From positions 1 through 35,082 of the forward strand of contig JAFARZ010000100.1 of assembly GCA_019245115.1 (NCBI GenBank): a stretch of DNA of 35,082 bases. The letters run 5' to 3'. The notes below the pieces were generated by a model. It saw only the letters and a program-made list of their open reading frames with translations, was not told where the DNA came from and searched no databases. Within the stretch, counting starts at the first letter, position 1. Every line of letters starts with the position of its first letter. Source of the DNA: Streptosporangiaceae bacterium. GTDB taxonomy: Bacteria; Actinomycetota; Actinomycetes; Streptosporangiales; Streptosporangiaceae. The translations under genes were made by a program, and so were the position numbers. Below are positions 1 to 8,341 of the stretch, one piece after another.

Positions 1-854
1 CAGCACTTGAACTCGGTGGCGCCCTCGGGCACCTGCTCGGCGGCGAAGAACAGGTAATGCGGGCAGGTCTCGGCGGACAACCGGATCCCGGCGGCCTGTG
101 CCCCGGCGATCATCGCCACGCATTCCGCGGCCGACAGGTGCACGATGTGCGCCCGCCCGCCGGTGCGCGCCGCCGCGGCGATCACCTTCTCGATCGCCCG
201 GCGTTCCGCCTTCGGCGGCCGGGACGCCAGGAATACCCCGAAGTCGCGGCCGGACGCGGTGGAGATCTCCGCGCCGTCTTCGGCGTGCACGGCGAGAAGG
301 GCATCCAGGCCGGCCAGCGCCGACATCGCGGACCGCAGGCCGGCGACATCCAGCGGCGGGAACTCCCCCACGCCCGAGTCGAGCAGGAAGCATTTGAACC
401 CGACCACGCCCGCCTCGTGCAACGCGGCCAGTTCGCCTTCGTTCCCGGGTCCGGTGTTCTCCGGCACCGCACCGCCCCAGAACGCCACGTCGGCCCAGCA
501 CTGCCCGGCCGCCGCGGCTTGCTTTTCTCGCAGCGCCCGCACCGAGACCGTGGGCGGCAGCGAGTTCAGCGGCATGTCGCAGATCGTGGTGACCCCGCCG
601 GCCACGGCGGCCCGGGTGGCGGTGGCGAACCCCTCCCAGTCGGTCCGCCCCGGCTCGTTGACGTGCACGTGGGAGTCGACCAGGCCCGGCAGCAAGGCCA
701 GCTCGCCCAGGTCGACCTCGCGGTCCGCGTCCAGGACGGCGTCGTAGTCCTCGACCGCCGCGATCACCGGGCCGGCCACGACCACCGCCGCCGGCCGGGT
801 GCCGTCCGGCAGCACCGCCCGCCGTGAGCGTAGGACTAGATCAGATCTGGCCAT
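1..854 (-). CDS. allB: Allantoinase, partial (C-terminus beyond the window)
   Basis: Allantoinase hydrolyses allantoin to allantoate in the cytoplasm, the first step after urate oxidation. About 284 residues of a usual ~450 are present; the C-terminal part lies off the left edge. Visible amidohydrolase motifs are PGLVDSHVHVNEPG (metal-binding HxH), GFKCFLLDSGVG containing the lysine expected to be carboxylated between the two metals, HAED, and HIVHLSA. The ATG at 854 has GGAG six bases upstream, and the first 14 bases overlap the end of the reductase gene, so the two are probably translationally coupled. Being the last gene of the hyi-glxR-allB group fits a role in using allantoin as carbon and nitrogen source. 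Dihydropyrimidinase and dihydroorotase are related alternatives, but the context and the NEPGRTDWEGF segment favour allantoinase. Confidence 0.9.
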   Translation of the reverse strand, partial: MARSDLVLRSRRAVLPDGTRPAAVVVAGPVIAAVEDYDAVLDADREVDLGELALLPGLVDSHVHVNEPGRTDWEGFATATRAAVAGGVTTICDMPLNSLPPTVSVRALREKQAAAAGQCWADVAFWGGAVPENTGPGNEGELAALHEAGVVGFKCFLLDSGVGEFPPLDVAGLRSAMSALAGLDALLAVHAEDGAEISTASGRDFGVFLASRPPKAERRAIEKVIAAAARTGGRAHIVHLSAAECVAMIAGAQAAGIRLSAETCPHYLFFAAEQVPEGATEFKC

Positions 855-1758
855 TGAATGCTCCAGTGCCATTCAAAGACTCAATGACCTTCAGCAGGGC
901 GGAATGGTCCAGCGAGCCGTAACCCTGCGCGCGCGCCGCCGCGATGAGCTGCGCGACCAGGCCGGCCATCGGCAGCGCGACGCCGGCGTCGCGGGCGGCG
1001 GAGATCGCGATACCCATGTCCTTATGATGCAGGTCGATCCGGAATCCTGGCTTGAATTCCCGGGCCAGCATCGTCTCTCGCTTCAGTTCCAGGATCCGGC
1101 TGCCGGCCAGGCCGCCGGCCAGCATGTCAAGCCCGGCGCGGGCATCCACACCGGAGCGTTCCATCAGCACGATCGCCTCGGCCACCAGGGCATAGGTGCC
1201 GCCGACCACGATCTGGTTGGCCGCCTTCACCACCTGCCCCGCGCCATTGGGCCCGACCAGCGCGAACGTCTTCCCGACCGCCTCGAACACCGGCCGGGCC
1301 GCGTCGAAGTCCGCCTCCTCGCCGCCCACCATGATGGACAGCGTCCCCGCGATCGCGCCCGCCTCGCCGCCGCTCACCGGCGCGTCGAGAACCCGGAGGC
1401 CGATCTCCGCCCCGGCCGCGGCGACCGAGCGGGCGGTCTCCGGCTTGATCGTGGAGAAGTCGATGTACAGCCCCGCCGGGCTCCCCGCTGACCGGAGCCG
1501 GGCCGTCCGGATATCCGCGAAGACCTCCTCGACCTGCGGGGAGTCCGGCAGCATCGTGACGATGATCTCCGCGTCCGCCACCGCGTCCGCGATGCTCGGC
1601 GCGGCCCTGCCCCTACCACCAGGCCCGCCCGCGGCGACCAGGCGGTCCATGGCCGGCTGCTTGTGGTCGTGGCCGACGACGAAATGGCCGGCCCTGGCCA
1701 GGTTCGCGGCCATGGGGCTGCCCATGATGCCCAGGCCGATAAAGCCGATGCGGGACAT
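841..1758 (-). CDS. glxR: 2-hydroxy-3-oxopropionate (tartronate semialdehyde) reductase
   Basis: This NAD(P)H-dependent enzyme reduces tartronate semialdehyde to D-glycerate, recovering carbon from the glyoxylate released by allantoin breakdown. The 305-residue protein has the family length. The N-terminal Rossmann signature GFIGLGIMGSPMAANL is at residues 5-20, the substrate loop DAPVSGGEAGA at 125-135, and the catalytic lysine of GQVVKAANQ is Lys178. The ATG directly follows the hyi stop codon, and the GGAGAG ribosome site lies inside the hyi tail, so the genes are coupled. 3-Hydroxyisobutyrate dehydrogenase is the closest alternative; hyi on one side and allantoinase on the other argue for the glyoxylate role. 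No glyoxylate carboligase, which would supply the substrate, is in this window. Confidence 0.9.
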   Translation of the reverse strand: MSRIGFIGLGIMGSPMAANLARAGHFVVGHDHKQPAMDRLVAAGGPGGRGRAAPSIADAVADAEIIVTMLPDSPQVEEVFADIRTARLRSAGSPAGLYIDFSTIKPETARSVAAAGAEIGLRVLDAPVSGGEAGAIAGTLSIMVGGEEADFDAARPVFEAVGKTFALVGPNGAGQVVKAANQIVVGGTYALVAEAIVLMERSGVDARAGLDMLAGGLAGSRILELKRETMLAREFKPGFRIDLHHKDMGIAISAARDAGVALPMAGLVAQLIAAARAQGYGSLDHSALLKVIESLNGTGAFNGQI

Positions 1759-2568
1759 TTACCCCTCTCTCCAGGCGAAGGTCTTGGCGGTGGTGCCGGC
1801 GCCGTTCGGCCGGTATTCACATCCCACCCACCCGGGATAGCCCTGAGCGGCGAGCTGGGAGAACAGTGCCTCGAAATCCACGGTTCCGGTGCCGGGTGCG
1901 CCGCGGCCTGGCACGTCCGCGATCTGGATGTGGGTGACGTACGGGCTGGTGAGCACGCGGGGGAGATCCTCGCCCATCATGCCCAGGTGATACAGGTCGG
2001 CGAGGAAGCCGACGTTGGATGCGCCCTGGCCGCGGACCGCGTCGATCACCTCGGCGGCTGCCCGGCTGGAGGTGATCGGGTAGCGCGGGTTCTCCGCCGA
2101 GTTCAGCGCCTCGAGGACGACGGTCGCTCCGGCCCGCGCGGCGGACCGGGCGGCCATCACCAGATTCTCCACGGCGAGGTCACCGTCACAAGGCTCGTTG
2201 CCGTACAGCGCGTTCAGCACCGTGCACCCGGTTCGTCCGGCGATACCGGTACAGACCTCGATGTTGTCGCGGAACTCGGCCGTTTTCGCCGGATCCGATA
2301 CCCAGCCGCGGTCACCCGCCGCCATGTCGCCCGCCGCGAAGTTGAGGCCGGCCAATCGCACACCGGCGTCGTTCAGCGCCGCGATGAACGCGTCGACTTC
2401 GGCATCGGCGGGGACGGGCCCGGCGAACGGCCACCAGAACTCGACCGCGTCGAAACCGGCCGCCTTGGCCGCGGCGGGCCGCTCGAGCAAGGGAAGTCCG
2501 GTGAACAGGATCGAGCAGTTCACGTCGAACTTCAGCCCGAATGTCTGCATGACCCAATAGTCTGCCAT
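1759..2568 (-). CDS. hyi: Hydroxypyruvate isomerase (TIM-barrel sugar isomerase family)
   Basis: Hydroxypyruvate isomerase interconverts hydroxypyruvate and tartronate semialdehyde, the substrate of the adjacent reductase. The reading frame is open further upstream, but I chose the ATG at 2568 because AGGTG sits eight bases before it; this gives 269 residues, close to the usual ~260. An ATG six codons later (2550) is possible. The metal-binding glutamates of the xylose-isomerase-like barrel are visible as VVLEALNS (Glu153) and GCEYRPNG (Glu251), with DLYHLGMM (Asp191, His194) and THIQIADVPGR between them. The gene is divergent from the exported-protein gene at 2657, leaving an 88-bp shared promoter region. 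It leads a three-gene transcription unit hyi-glxR-allB. Confidence 0.88.
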   Translation of the reverse strand: MADYWVMQTFGLKFDVNCSILFTGLPLLERPAAAKAAGFDAVEFWWPFAGPVPADAEVDAFIAALNDAGVRLAGLNFAAGDMAAGDRGWVSDPAKTAEFRDNIEVCTGIAGRTGCTVLNALYGNEPCDGDLAVENLVMAARSAARAGATVVLEALNSAENPRYPITSSRAAAEVIDAVRGQGASNVGFLADLYHLGMMGEDLPRVLTSPYVTHIQIADVPGRGAPGTGTVDFEALFSQLAAQGYPGWVGCEYRPNGAGTTAKTFAWREG

Positions 2569-2656
2569 CTGCTGTTCACCTGTTACCGCCGCACCCGTCA
2601 GGTCACATCTGGTACAAATAGACCGCCTTTCCAGGAATCCAGGGCGGGGAGCTTCT

Positions 2657-3835
2657 ATGCGGACATCCAAGACATTGATGATCGTGTCCACAGCGTTGGT
2701 GAGTGCCGCGGCGGCGGGCCTGATCGCCGCGTCCGCAGCCGCCGCGCCGGGACATGCCGCGCCCGGACATCCAGGGCAGCCCGCGGGACAGAGCTTCCCC
2801 AGCTACTCGGTCAAGACGATCCTGAACGGTGCGGGCCTGACCCACCACAACAGCCACACCGGCAAGAAGGAAGCGCTGAGCAAGCCGGACGACCTGACTT
2901 CCTTCGGCGGGGACCTGTTCACCGCGTTCCAGAACGGAGTCGGACCGCAGGGTGAGCCGAGCACCACGAACAACGCCGACAGCACGGTGGTCGAATTCAC
3001 GCCCGGCGGCTCGGTGGTGGCTCAGTGGGATCTGCGGGGCAAGGTCGACGGCCTGACCGCCAACCCCGCCACCGGCGAGGTCATCGCCACGGTGAACGAG
3101 GACCTGCACTCCAGCCTCTACAGCATCGAGCCGGGCGGCGAGGTTATCCACTACCAGTACAGCAAGCCGCTGCCGCACAACGGCGGGACCGACGCCATCT
3201 CCTTCTTCAAGGGGCAGATGCTGGTCAGCGCGTCGGCGCCGGGCACCACCGGGGCGGCGGCGCCGAACGCCAAGTACCCGGCGGTGTACTCGGTCACGCT
3301 GAACCAGACCACGCACGCGGCCACGACGAAGCCGTACTACTACGACGAAGCGGGCGCCCGGCTCGCCAACAAGGACCTTGGCGCGCGCATCAGGCTGGCG
3401 CTGACCGACCCGGACTCCAGCGAGGTCGTCCCGTGGAGCGCGCCGCGATTCCGCGGCAACTTCATGCTGAACAGCCAGGGCGACCAGGAGCTGATCTTCT
3501 CCTGGGACTCCGGCTCGCGGTGGGTGCTCAAGCTGCCCCAGTCGGTGGACGACACCGCGTGGGCGACCTCATGGGATGGCAAGTTGTACGCCACCGACTC
3601 CGGAGCCGACAAGGTGGTCGTGGTGAACAGCCGGAAGTTCTGGCCGGGCACGGCGTTCGTGGCGGTGACCCCGTGCAACGCGAACAGCGCGCCCGCCACC
3701 TGCCCAGCGCCGCCGAAGTTCCCGGCCAACTACCTCGGGCTGCTGAACATGGCCACCGGCCAGATCATCCCGGTGGAACTGCACGGCGGTACCCTGCACC
3801 CGGTCGGCCTGGTGTTCATGGATAGCGACAGCTAA
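2657..3835 (+). CDS. Exported protein of unknown function, possibly a beta-propeller
   Basis: I do not recognise a named family. The 392-residue product starts with a signal peptide (basic MRTSK, hydrophobic core to about residue 28, then an AAAA-P junction), followed by a short Gly/Pro/His-rich linker. The mature part has repeated segments such as GGDLFTAFQNGVG, GLTANPATGEVIATVNED and SWDGKLYATDSGADKVVVVN, which look like blades of an NHL or SMP-30-like propeller; this is inference. The only cysteine pair is near the C-terminus (CNANSAPATC). A GGGGAG ribosome site precedes the ATG. It lies between two purine-gene groups on the opposite strand, so a role there cannot be assumed. Its 3' end is overlapped by the open frame of the convergent allophanate-hydrolase-like gene. 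Confidence 0.75.
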   Translation: MRTSKTLMIVSTALVSAAAAGLIAASAAAAPGHAAPGHPGQPAGQSFPSYSVKTILNGAGLTHHNSHTGKKEALSKPDDLTSFGGDLFTAFQNGVGPQGEPSTTNNADSTVVEFTPGGSVVAQWDLRGKVDGLTANPATGEVIATVNEDLHSSLYSIEPGGEVIHYQYSKPLPHNGGTDAISFFKGQMLVSASAPGTTGAAAPNAKYPAVYSVTLNQTTHAATTKPYYYDEAGARLANKDLGARIRLALTDPDSSEVVPWSAPRFRGNFMLNSQGDQELIFSWDSGSRWVLKLPQSVDDTAWATSWDGKLYATDSGADKVVVVNSRKFWPGTAFVAVTPCNANSAPATCPAPPKFPANYLGLLNMATGQIIPVELHGGTLHPVGLVFMDSDS

Positions 3836-4237
3836 CCTGCCCAAATACGCGCGCCAGCCGCCGTAGCCGGTGATGTCGGTGAGATCCTCCAGCGACGGAC
3901 ACCGCCGCCGGAGGATCATGCCGAGCGCGGCCGCGCCGTCGGCCAGTTCGATCACGCCGAGTTCGAGCTCGGGCGGCTCGGCGGGCAGCAGTGACTCCCG
4001 CAGCACGTCGAGCGGCAGATCGTAGACCTCACCCGCGATGGAGGCGCCGCGGCCGGAGGCCCAGGCCAATTCGGCACCGCCATCGGCGACCGGCTCAAGC
4101 GCCGGGAACCGGCCGCCGACCGAGTGCAGCCGGTACCGCGGGGCGGTGCGCGTCTCCGCGACCAGCGGCGCCCCGCGCAGCAGATGATGCAGGGATCCAC
4201 CGCGCATCCCGCCGCCGTTCAGGAACATCAACGGCAT
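3569..4237 (-). CDS. Stand-alone allophanate hydrolase C-terminal-domain-like protein
   Basis: The first ~130 residues (MPLMFLNGGGMRGG to ITGYGGWRAYLGRL) resemble the gamma-glutamylcyclotransferase-like fold at the C-terminus of AtzF-type allophanate hydrolases: an FLNGGGMRGG start, AGEVYDLP in the middle and DITGYGGWRAYL at the end. The amidase half is absent. A role in ureide breakdown is inferred from context only. The ATG at 4237 has GGGAGG upstream and overlaps the xanthine dehydrogenase Mo-subunit gene by 10 bp. Two oddities are visible. Residues ~53-64 (AELAWASGRG) are encoded by the dispersed repeat at 4046-4080. After YLGRL near 3836 the frame does not stop but continues about 88 codons antisense to the exported-protein gene; that tail is unlikely to be conserved and may reflect loss of the original stop. 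Confidence 0.7.
   Translation of the reverse strand: MPLMFLNGGGMRGGSLHHLLRGAPLVAETRTAPRYRLHSVGGRFPALEPVADGGAELAWASGRGASIAGEVYDLPLDVLRESLLPAEPPELELGVIELADGAAALGMILRRRCPSLEDLTDITGYGGWRAYLGRLAVAIHEHQADRVQGTAVQFHRDDLAGGHVQQPEVVGRELRRRWAGGGRAVRVARGHRHERRARPELPAVHHDHLVGSGVGGVQLAIP
4046..4080 (+). repeat. Dispersed GC-rich repeat, copy 1
   Basis: This copy of the dispersed repeat begins GCCGCGGCCGGAGGCCCAGG and ends CAATTCGGCACCGC. It lies in frame inside the allophanate-hydrolase-like gene and is read on the minus strand as GAELAWASGRG. The same core occurs at 7844-7868, 23243-23303 and 28631-28730. Confidence 0.85.
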
Positions 4238-6447
4238 TCCGACGTCCTCCCGGCAACGATATGCTCGGGGCGGACCGGGACGCGGGTCAGGTCCAGGCCG
4301 GTGGCCGCGCGGATCGCGGCGACGATCGCCGGGGTGGAGGAGATCGTCGGCGGTTCGCCGACGCCGCGCAGTCCGTACGGCGCGTGCGGGTCGGCCAGTT
4401 CCAGCACGTCCAGCCGGACCGGCGGCATGTCCATGACGGTGGGGATCAGGTAGTCGGTGAACGACGGGTTCCGCACCACCCCGTCGGTCAGCTGTATCTC
4501 TTCCATCACCGCCAGGCCCAGGCCCTGCGCGATGCCGCCATGGATCTGGCCCTCGACCGCCTGCGGGTTCATCGCCTTGCCGACATCCTGCGCGGTCGCG
4601 ATCTCCACCACCTTGACCAGGCCGAGTTCGGTGTCGACGTCCACCACGGCACGGTGCGCCGCGAACGCGTACTGCACGTGCGCGTTGCCCTGGCCGGTGT
4701 CCGGGTCGAGCGGCTCGGTGGGCCGGTGCCGCCAGGTCACGATGGCCTCCGCGGGCAGCTCTCCGGCCGCGGCCCGTTCGCGCACCTGCTGGCACGCGGC
4801 CCGGACCGCGCCGCCGGTCATGTACGTCTGCCGGGACGCCGACGAGGAGCCGGCGCTGCCGATCGAGGTGTCCGCGGGTAGGATCACCACCCGGTCGACG
4901 TCAAGCTCGGTGCGGACGATCTGTTCCAGCACGGTGACCAGGCCCTGGCCGACCTCGGCCGCCGCCGTGTGCACCTGGGCGACCGGCTGTCCGGAGATCA
5001 GCTCCAGCCGCACCCGCGCGGTGGAGTAGTCGTCGAAGCCCTCGGAAAAGCAGACGTTCTTGATGCTGATCGCATAGCCGACGCCGCGCGCGACCCCCTC
5101 GCCGTGCGTGGTGTTGGACACGCCGCCCGGCAGCGACCGCGGGCTGGCGCCACTCAGATCTGTGTCCCTCAGATCTGTGCCCGTGGCCGCGGGGAGGGGC
5201 CGGTCCCTGACCCTGCGCAGCAGCTCGGCCACCGGGGCGGCCGAGTCGACCACCTGGCCGGTGGGCATCACCGACCCTTCCGAGATCGCGTTGCGCACCC
5301 GCAGCTCGACGGGGTCCAGGCCCAGGGCCGCGGCCAGCTTGTCCATCTGCGATTCATAGGCGAAGCACGATTGCACCGCACCGAATCCGCGCATCGCCCC
5401 GCAGGGCGGATTGTTGGTGTAAATCGCATAGCAATCGAGAACGACGTTGGTGACGTCGTATGGGCCGATGCCGAGTGTCGCGGCGTTGGCGGCCACGGCG
5501 GTGGAACTCGACGCGTACGCGCCGCCGTCCAGGACGATGCCGGCCTTGACGAACACCAGCTTCCCGTCCCTGGTCGCGCCGTGCTCGTAGCGCAGCGATG
5601 CCGGATGCCGGTGCACATGGCCGAAGAACGACTCCTCCCGCCCGTACATCATCTTGACCGGCTTGCCGGTGTGCAGCGCGAGCAGGCACGCGTGGATCTG
5701 CATGGACAGGTCCTCGCGGGCCCCGAACGCGCCGCCGACTCCGGACAGCGTGATGCGCACCTGGTTCTCGGGCAGGCCGAGGCTGGCCGCTATCTGGTCG
5801 CGGTCCACATGCAGCCACTGGGTGGCGACGAACAGGTCGACGCCTCCGTCTCCGGCGGGCACGGCCAGGCCGGACTCGGGCCCGAGGAAGGCCTGGTCCT
5901 GCATGCCGACCTGGTACTCGCCCGTCACCACGACGTCCGCGGTCACGTCCGGGTCGCCCTTACGGATCTTCACGTGCCGGACCAGGTTGCCCCCGGGGTG
6001 AACGTGCGGAGTGCCAGGGTTCAGCGCGGCGCGCGCGTCGGTCACCGGCGGCAGGGGCTCGTAGCTGACGTCGATCCGCCGCACGGCCCGGCGGGCGGTC
6101 TCCGGATGGTCCGCCGCCACCAGCGCGACCGGCTCACCCTGGTAGCGGACCCGGTCGATGGCCAGGACCGGCTGGTCGCGATGCTCCAGCCCGTAGGTCA
6201 GCTGACCGGGCACGTCGGTGTAGGTGAGCACCGCGTGCACCCCGGGAGTCTTCAGCGCGCCGGTCAGGTCGAGGCCGGTGATGCGCGCGCTGGGGTGCGG
6301 ACTGCGCAGCGTGGCGCCCCACAGCATGCCTTCCAGCCACAGGTCCGATGAGTAGGCGAACTCCCCGGACACCTTCTGCCGCCCGTCCGGCCGCGCCGGA
6401 CTGTCCCCGACGCGTCCCCGGGTCGTCGTCCCGGCCGGTAGCGTCAT
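4228..6447 (-). CDS. Xanthine dehydrogenase, molybdenum-cofactor subunit
   Basis: This large subunit carries the molybdopterin site that hydroxylates hypoxanthine or xanthine to urate; it works with the Fe-S and FAD subunits encoded upstream. The 739-residue protein shows GGAFGARED (238-246), RGFGAVQ, AAEVGQG and, near the C-terminus, GVGEPP with the expected catalytic Glu698. Its length is slightly below that of most relatives. The ATG overlaps the stop of the 8-oxoguanine deaminase gene (ATGA). A 15-bp unit occurs twice in tandem at 5153-5182 in a variable segment near residue 425, adding residues TDLRDTDLSG. Related aldehyde or nicotinate dehydrogenases are alternatives by sequence; uricase and OHCU decarboxylase in the same operon make xanthine the likely substrate. 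Confidence 0.92.
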   Translation of the reverse strand: MTLPAGTTTRGRVGDSPARPDGRQKVSGEFAYSSDLWLEGMLWGATLRSPHPSARITGLDLTGALKTPGVHAVLTYTDVPGQLTYGLEHRDQPVLAIDRVRYQGEPVALVAADHPETARRAVRRIDVSYEPLPPVTDARAALNPGTPHVHPGGNLVRHVKIRKGDPDVTADVVVTGEYQVGMQDQAFLGPESGLAVPAGDGGVDLFVATQWLHVDRDQIAASLGLPENQVRITLSGVGGAFGAREDLSMQIHACLLALHTGKPVKMMYGREESFFGHVHRHPASLRYEHGATRDGKLVFVKAGIVLDGGAYASSSTAVAANAATLGIGPYDVTNVVLDCYAIYTNNPPCGAMRGFGAVQSCFAYESQMDKLAAALGLDPVELRVRNAISEGSVMPTGQVVDSAAPVAELLRRVRDRPLPAATGTDLRDTDLSGASPRSLPGGVSNTTHGEGVARGVGYAISIKNVCFSEGFDDYSTARVRLELISGQPVAQVHTAAAEVGQGLVTVLEQIVRTELDVDRVVILPADTSIGSAGSSSASRQTYMTGGAVRAACQQVRERAAAGELPAEAIVTWRHRPTEPLDPDTGQGNAHVQYAFAAHRAVVDVDTELGLVKVVEIATAQDVGKAMNPQAVEGQIHGGIAQGLGLAVMEEIQLTDGVVRNPSFTDYLIPTVMDMPPVRLDVLELADPHAPYGLRGVGEPPTISSTPAIVAAIRAATGLDLTRVPVRPEHIVAGRTSECR
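5153..5182. repeat. 15-bp tandem repeat, 2 copies, inside the Mo-subunit gene
   Basis: The unit CTCAGATCTGTGTCC is followed directly by CTCAGATCTGTGCCC with one mismatch. The period equals five codons and keeps the reading frame. Confidence 0.85.
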
Positions 6448-7832
6448 CGTTCCGCCTCCCCGAGCAGCCTTTCCCGGGCCCGGCGGACCGCCTGGGTGGC
6501 GGCGGTGACGTCGATCGTGCGCAGCTCGCCACGTTCCACCACCGGCCGGCCGCCGACCAGCAGCAGCTCGACGCGTGCGGACGGTCCCAGCACCAGTGCG
6601 GCGACCGGGTCGCCGACCGGGTCATGGGCCAGCGCGTCGAGCCGCCACAGCGCGATGTCCGCGAGCATGCCGGGCCGGAGCGCGCCCAGTTCGTCCTCGC
6701 GGCCGAGGCAGCGAGCGCCGCCGCGGGTACCCATCCACAGGGCCTGCCGGGCCGACAGCGCCGCCGGACCGTCCTCGCCCCGGACCCGGGCGGTCAGCAG
6801 CGCCTGGCGCAGTTCGCCGGCCACCGTCGAGGTCTCGGCCGAAGCCGGGCCGTCGACGCCGAGACCGACGCTGACGCCCGCCCGCAGCAACTGGCGGACC
6901 GGGGCGATGCCGGAGCCCAGCCGGGCGTTCGAGCTCGGGCAGTGGGCCACCGTGGTGCCGGTCACGGCCAGGCGTTTGGTCGCGGGCTCGTCGAGGTGCA
7001 CGCAGTGCGCCAGCCACACGTCGCCGCCGAGCCAGCCGAGGTCGTCGGCGTACTCGGCCGGCGTGCGGCCCATGCTCTGGCGGCAGTAGGCGTCCTCCTC
7101 CCTGGTCTCGGCCAGGTGCGTGTGCAGCCGGACCCCGAGCCGTCGCGCCAGCGCGGCGGCCTCGCGCATCAGCCGTTCGGTCACCGAGAACGGCGAACAG
7201 GGCGCCACCGAGATCTGGACCATCGAGCCGGGGGAGGGATCGTGGAACCGCCGGACCGCGTCCTCGGTGGCGGCCAGCGCCGCGTCGGTGTCCTCGACGA
7301 TCTCGTCCGGCGGCAGCCCGCCCGCCGAACGGCCGAGATCCATCGAGCCGCGACCGGGATGGAACCGCAGGCCGGTGCGCGCCGCCGCGTCGATTGCCGC
7401 TTCCAGCGCCGCCAGGCCCGATGCCGGGAAGAGGTAGTGGTGGTCGCTGCTCGTGCTGCACCCCGACAGCGCGAGCCAGGCCAGGCCGGCGGCGGCCGCG
7501 GCGTGGACCTGCTCGGCGTCGATCTTCCCCCACAGCGGATACAGCTCGGCGAGCCAGTCGAACAGCGGGGACTGCTGGGCCATACCCTGGGTCAGCCACT
7601 GGAACAGGTGATGGTGGGTGTTGATCAGCCCGGGCGTGGCCAGGCACCCGGTCCCGTCGATCCGGCGGAAACCCTCGGGCGCGGGCCCGGCATACCGCCC
7701 CTCGCCGGTCGCGGCGATCCGGCCGTCGTCGCCCACCACGATATGCCCGGCCCGATGCTCAGTGCCCGCCGAGCGGTGGTGCGGCCCGTCCATCGTGGCG
7801 ATGGCGCACCCCTCGATGATGAGGCCGCTCAT
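6444..7832 (-). CDS. 8-oxoguanine deaminase (amidohydrolase family)
   Basis: The product probably deaminates 8-oxoguanine to urate, feeding an oxidised purine into the pathway; guanine or another aminopurine is possible. The frame is open upstream, but the ATG at 7832 overlaps the Fe-S gene stop (ATGA) and gives 462 residues, the family length. Metal-binding motifs are NTHHHLFQW (His73, His75), HTHLAET (His237, His239), LAHCVHL and GLGVDG (Asp327). STSSDHHYLFP at 127-136 and NTHHHLFQWLTQG are characteristic of the 8-oxoguanine deaminase/AtzC-TrzA group. It sits between two subunit genes of xanthine dehydrogenase, so it is co-transcribed with them. Specificity is inferred from motif resemblance and neighbours. 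Confidence 0.85.
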   Translation of the reverse strand: MSGLIIEGCAIATMDGPHHRSAGTEHRAGHIVVGDDGRIAATGEGRYAGPAPEGFRRIDGTGCLATPGLINTHHHLFQWLTQGMAQQSPLFDWLAELYPLWGKIDAEQVHAAAAAGLAWLALSGCSTSSDHHYLFPASGLAALEAAIDAAARTGLRFHPGRGSMDLGRSAGGLPPDEIVEDTDAALAATEDAVRRFHDPSPGSMVQISVAPCSPFSVTERLMREAAALARRLGVRLHTHLAETREEDAYCRQSMGRTPAEYADDLGWLGGDVWLAHCVHLDEPATKRLAVTGTTVAHCPSSNARLGSGIAPVRQLLRAGVSVGLGVDGPASAETSTVAGELRQALLTARVRGEDGPAALSARQALWMGTRGGARCLGREDELGALRPGMLADIALWRLDALAHDPVGDPVAALVLGPSARVELLLVGGRPVVERGELRTIDVTAATQAVRRARERLLGEAER

Positions 7833-8341
7833 CGGGCGCCTCCGCTGAATTGGCCTGGGCCTCCGGCCACGGCGGCCATCCGCGCGCCCGCCAGCCGCAC
7901 CGCGTCGAGGATCTTCTCGTATCCGGTGCACCGGCACAGATTCCCGGCCAGGCTCTCGCGGAGATCAGCGTCATCCGGCACGCCGTCGGCCCGCCGCAAC
8001 AGGTCGTAGGCCTGCACGATCAGCCCCGGCGTGCAGAAGCCGCACTGGACCGCTCCCGCGTCGATGAACGCCTGCTGCACCGGGTGCAGTTCGCCCCGCC
8101 TGTCCGCGATCCCCTCGACGGTGACGATCTCCCCGCCTTCGGCCTGCCCGGCCGCGACCAGGCACGCGCACACCGGCACGTCGTCCATGAGGACCGTGCA
8201 CGAGCCGCACTCGCCCTGCTCGCACGCGTTCTTCGAGCCGGGCAGCGCGAGCCGCTCGCGAAGCACGTACAGCAGGCTTTCGCCTTCCCAGACGTCATCG
8301 GCGGTCACGGCCGTCCCGTTGACCGTCATCGTCACCCGCAT
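7829..8341 (-). CDS. Xanthine dehydrogenase, [2Fe-2S] subunit
   Basis: This 170-residue subunit passes electrons from the Mo centre to FAD through two [2Fe-2S] clusters. The plant-type cluster ligands are Cys40, Cys45, Cys48 and Cys60 (CEQGECGSC ... CAC); the second cluster uses Cys100, Cys103, Cys136 and Cys138 (CGFC ... CRC in LAGNLCRCTGYEKI). The ATG overlaps the FAD-subunit gene by 10 bp, and the stop overlaps the deaminase ATG by 4 bp, so translation is coupled through the operon. The last 11 residues, GGPGQFSGGAR, come from a copy of the dispersed repeat at 7844-7868 that lies immediately before the stop codon. Relatives normally end soon after the residues matching LDAVRLAGARM. Confidence 0.93.
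   Translation of the reverse strand: MRVTMTVNGTAVTADDVWEGESLLYVLRERLALPGSKNACEQGECGSCTVLMDDVPVCACLVAAGQAEGGEIVTVEGIADRRGELHPVQQAFIDAGAVQCGFCTPGLIVQAYDLLRRADGVPDDADLRESLAGNLCRCTGYEKILDAVRLAGARMAAVAGGPGQFSGGAR
7844..7868 (-). repeat. Dispersed GC-rich repeat, copy 2
   Basis: This is a 25-bp copy on the minus strand, beginning GGCCGGAGGCCCAGGCC and ending AATTCAGC. It codes the C-terminal tail GGPGQFS of the Fe-S subunit. The reading frame differs from the one used in copies 1 and 4. Confidence 0.85.
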
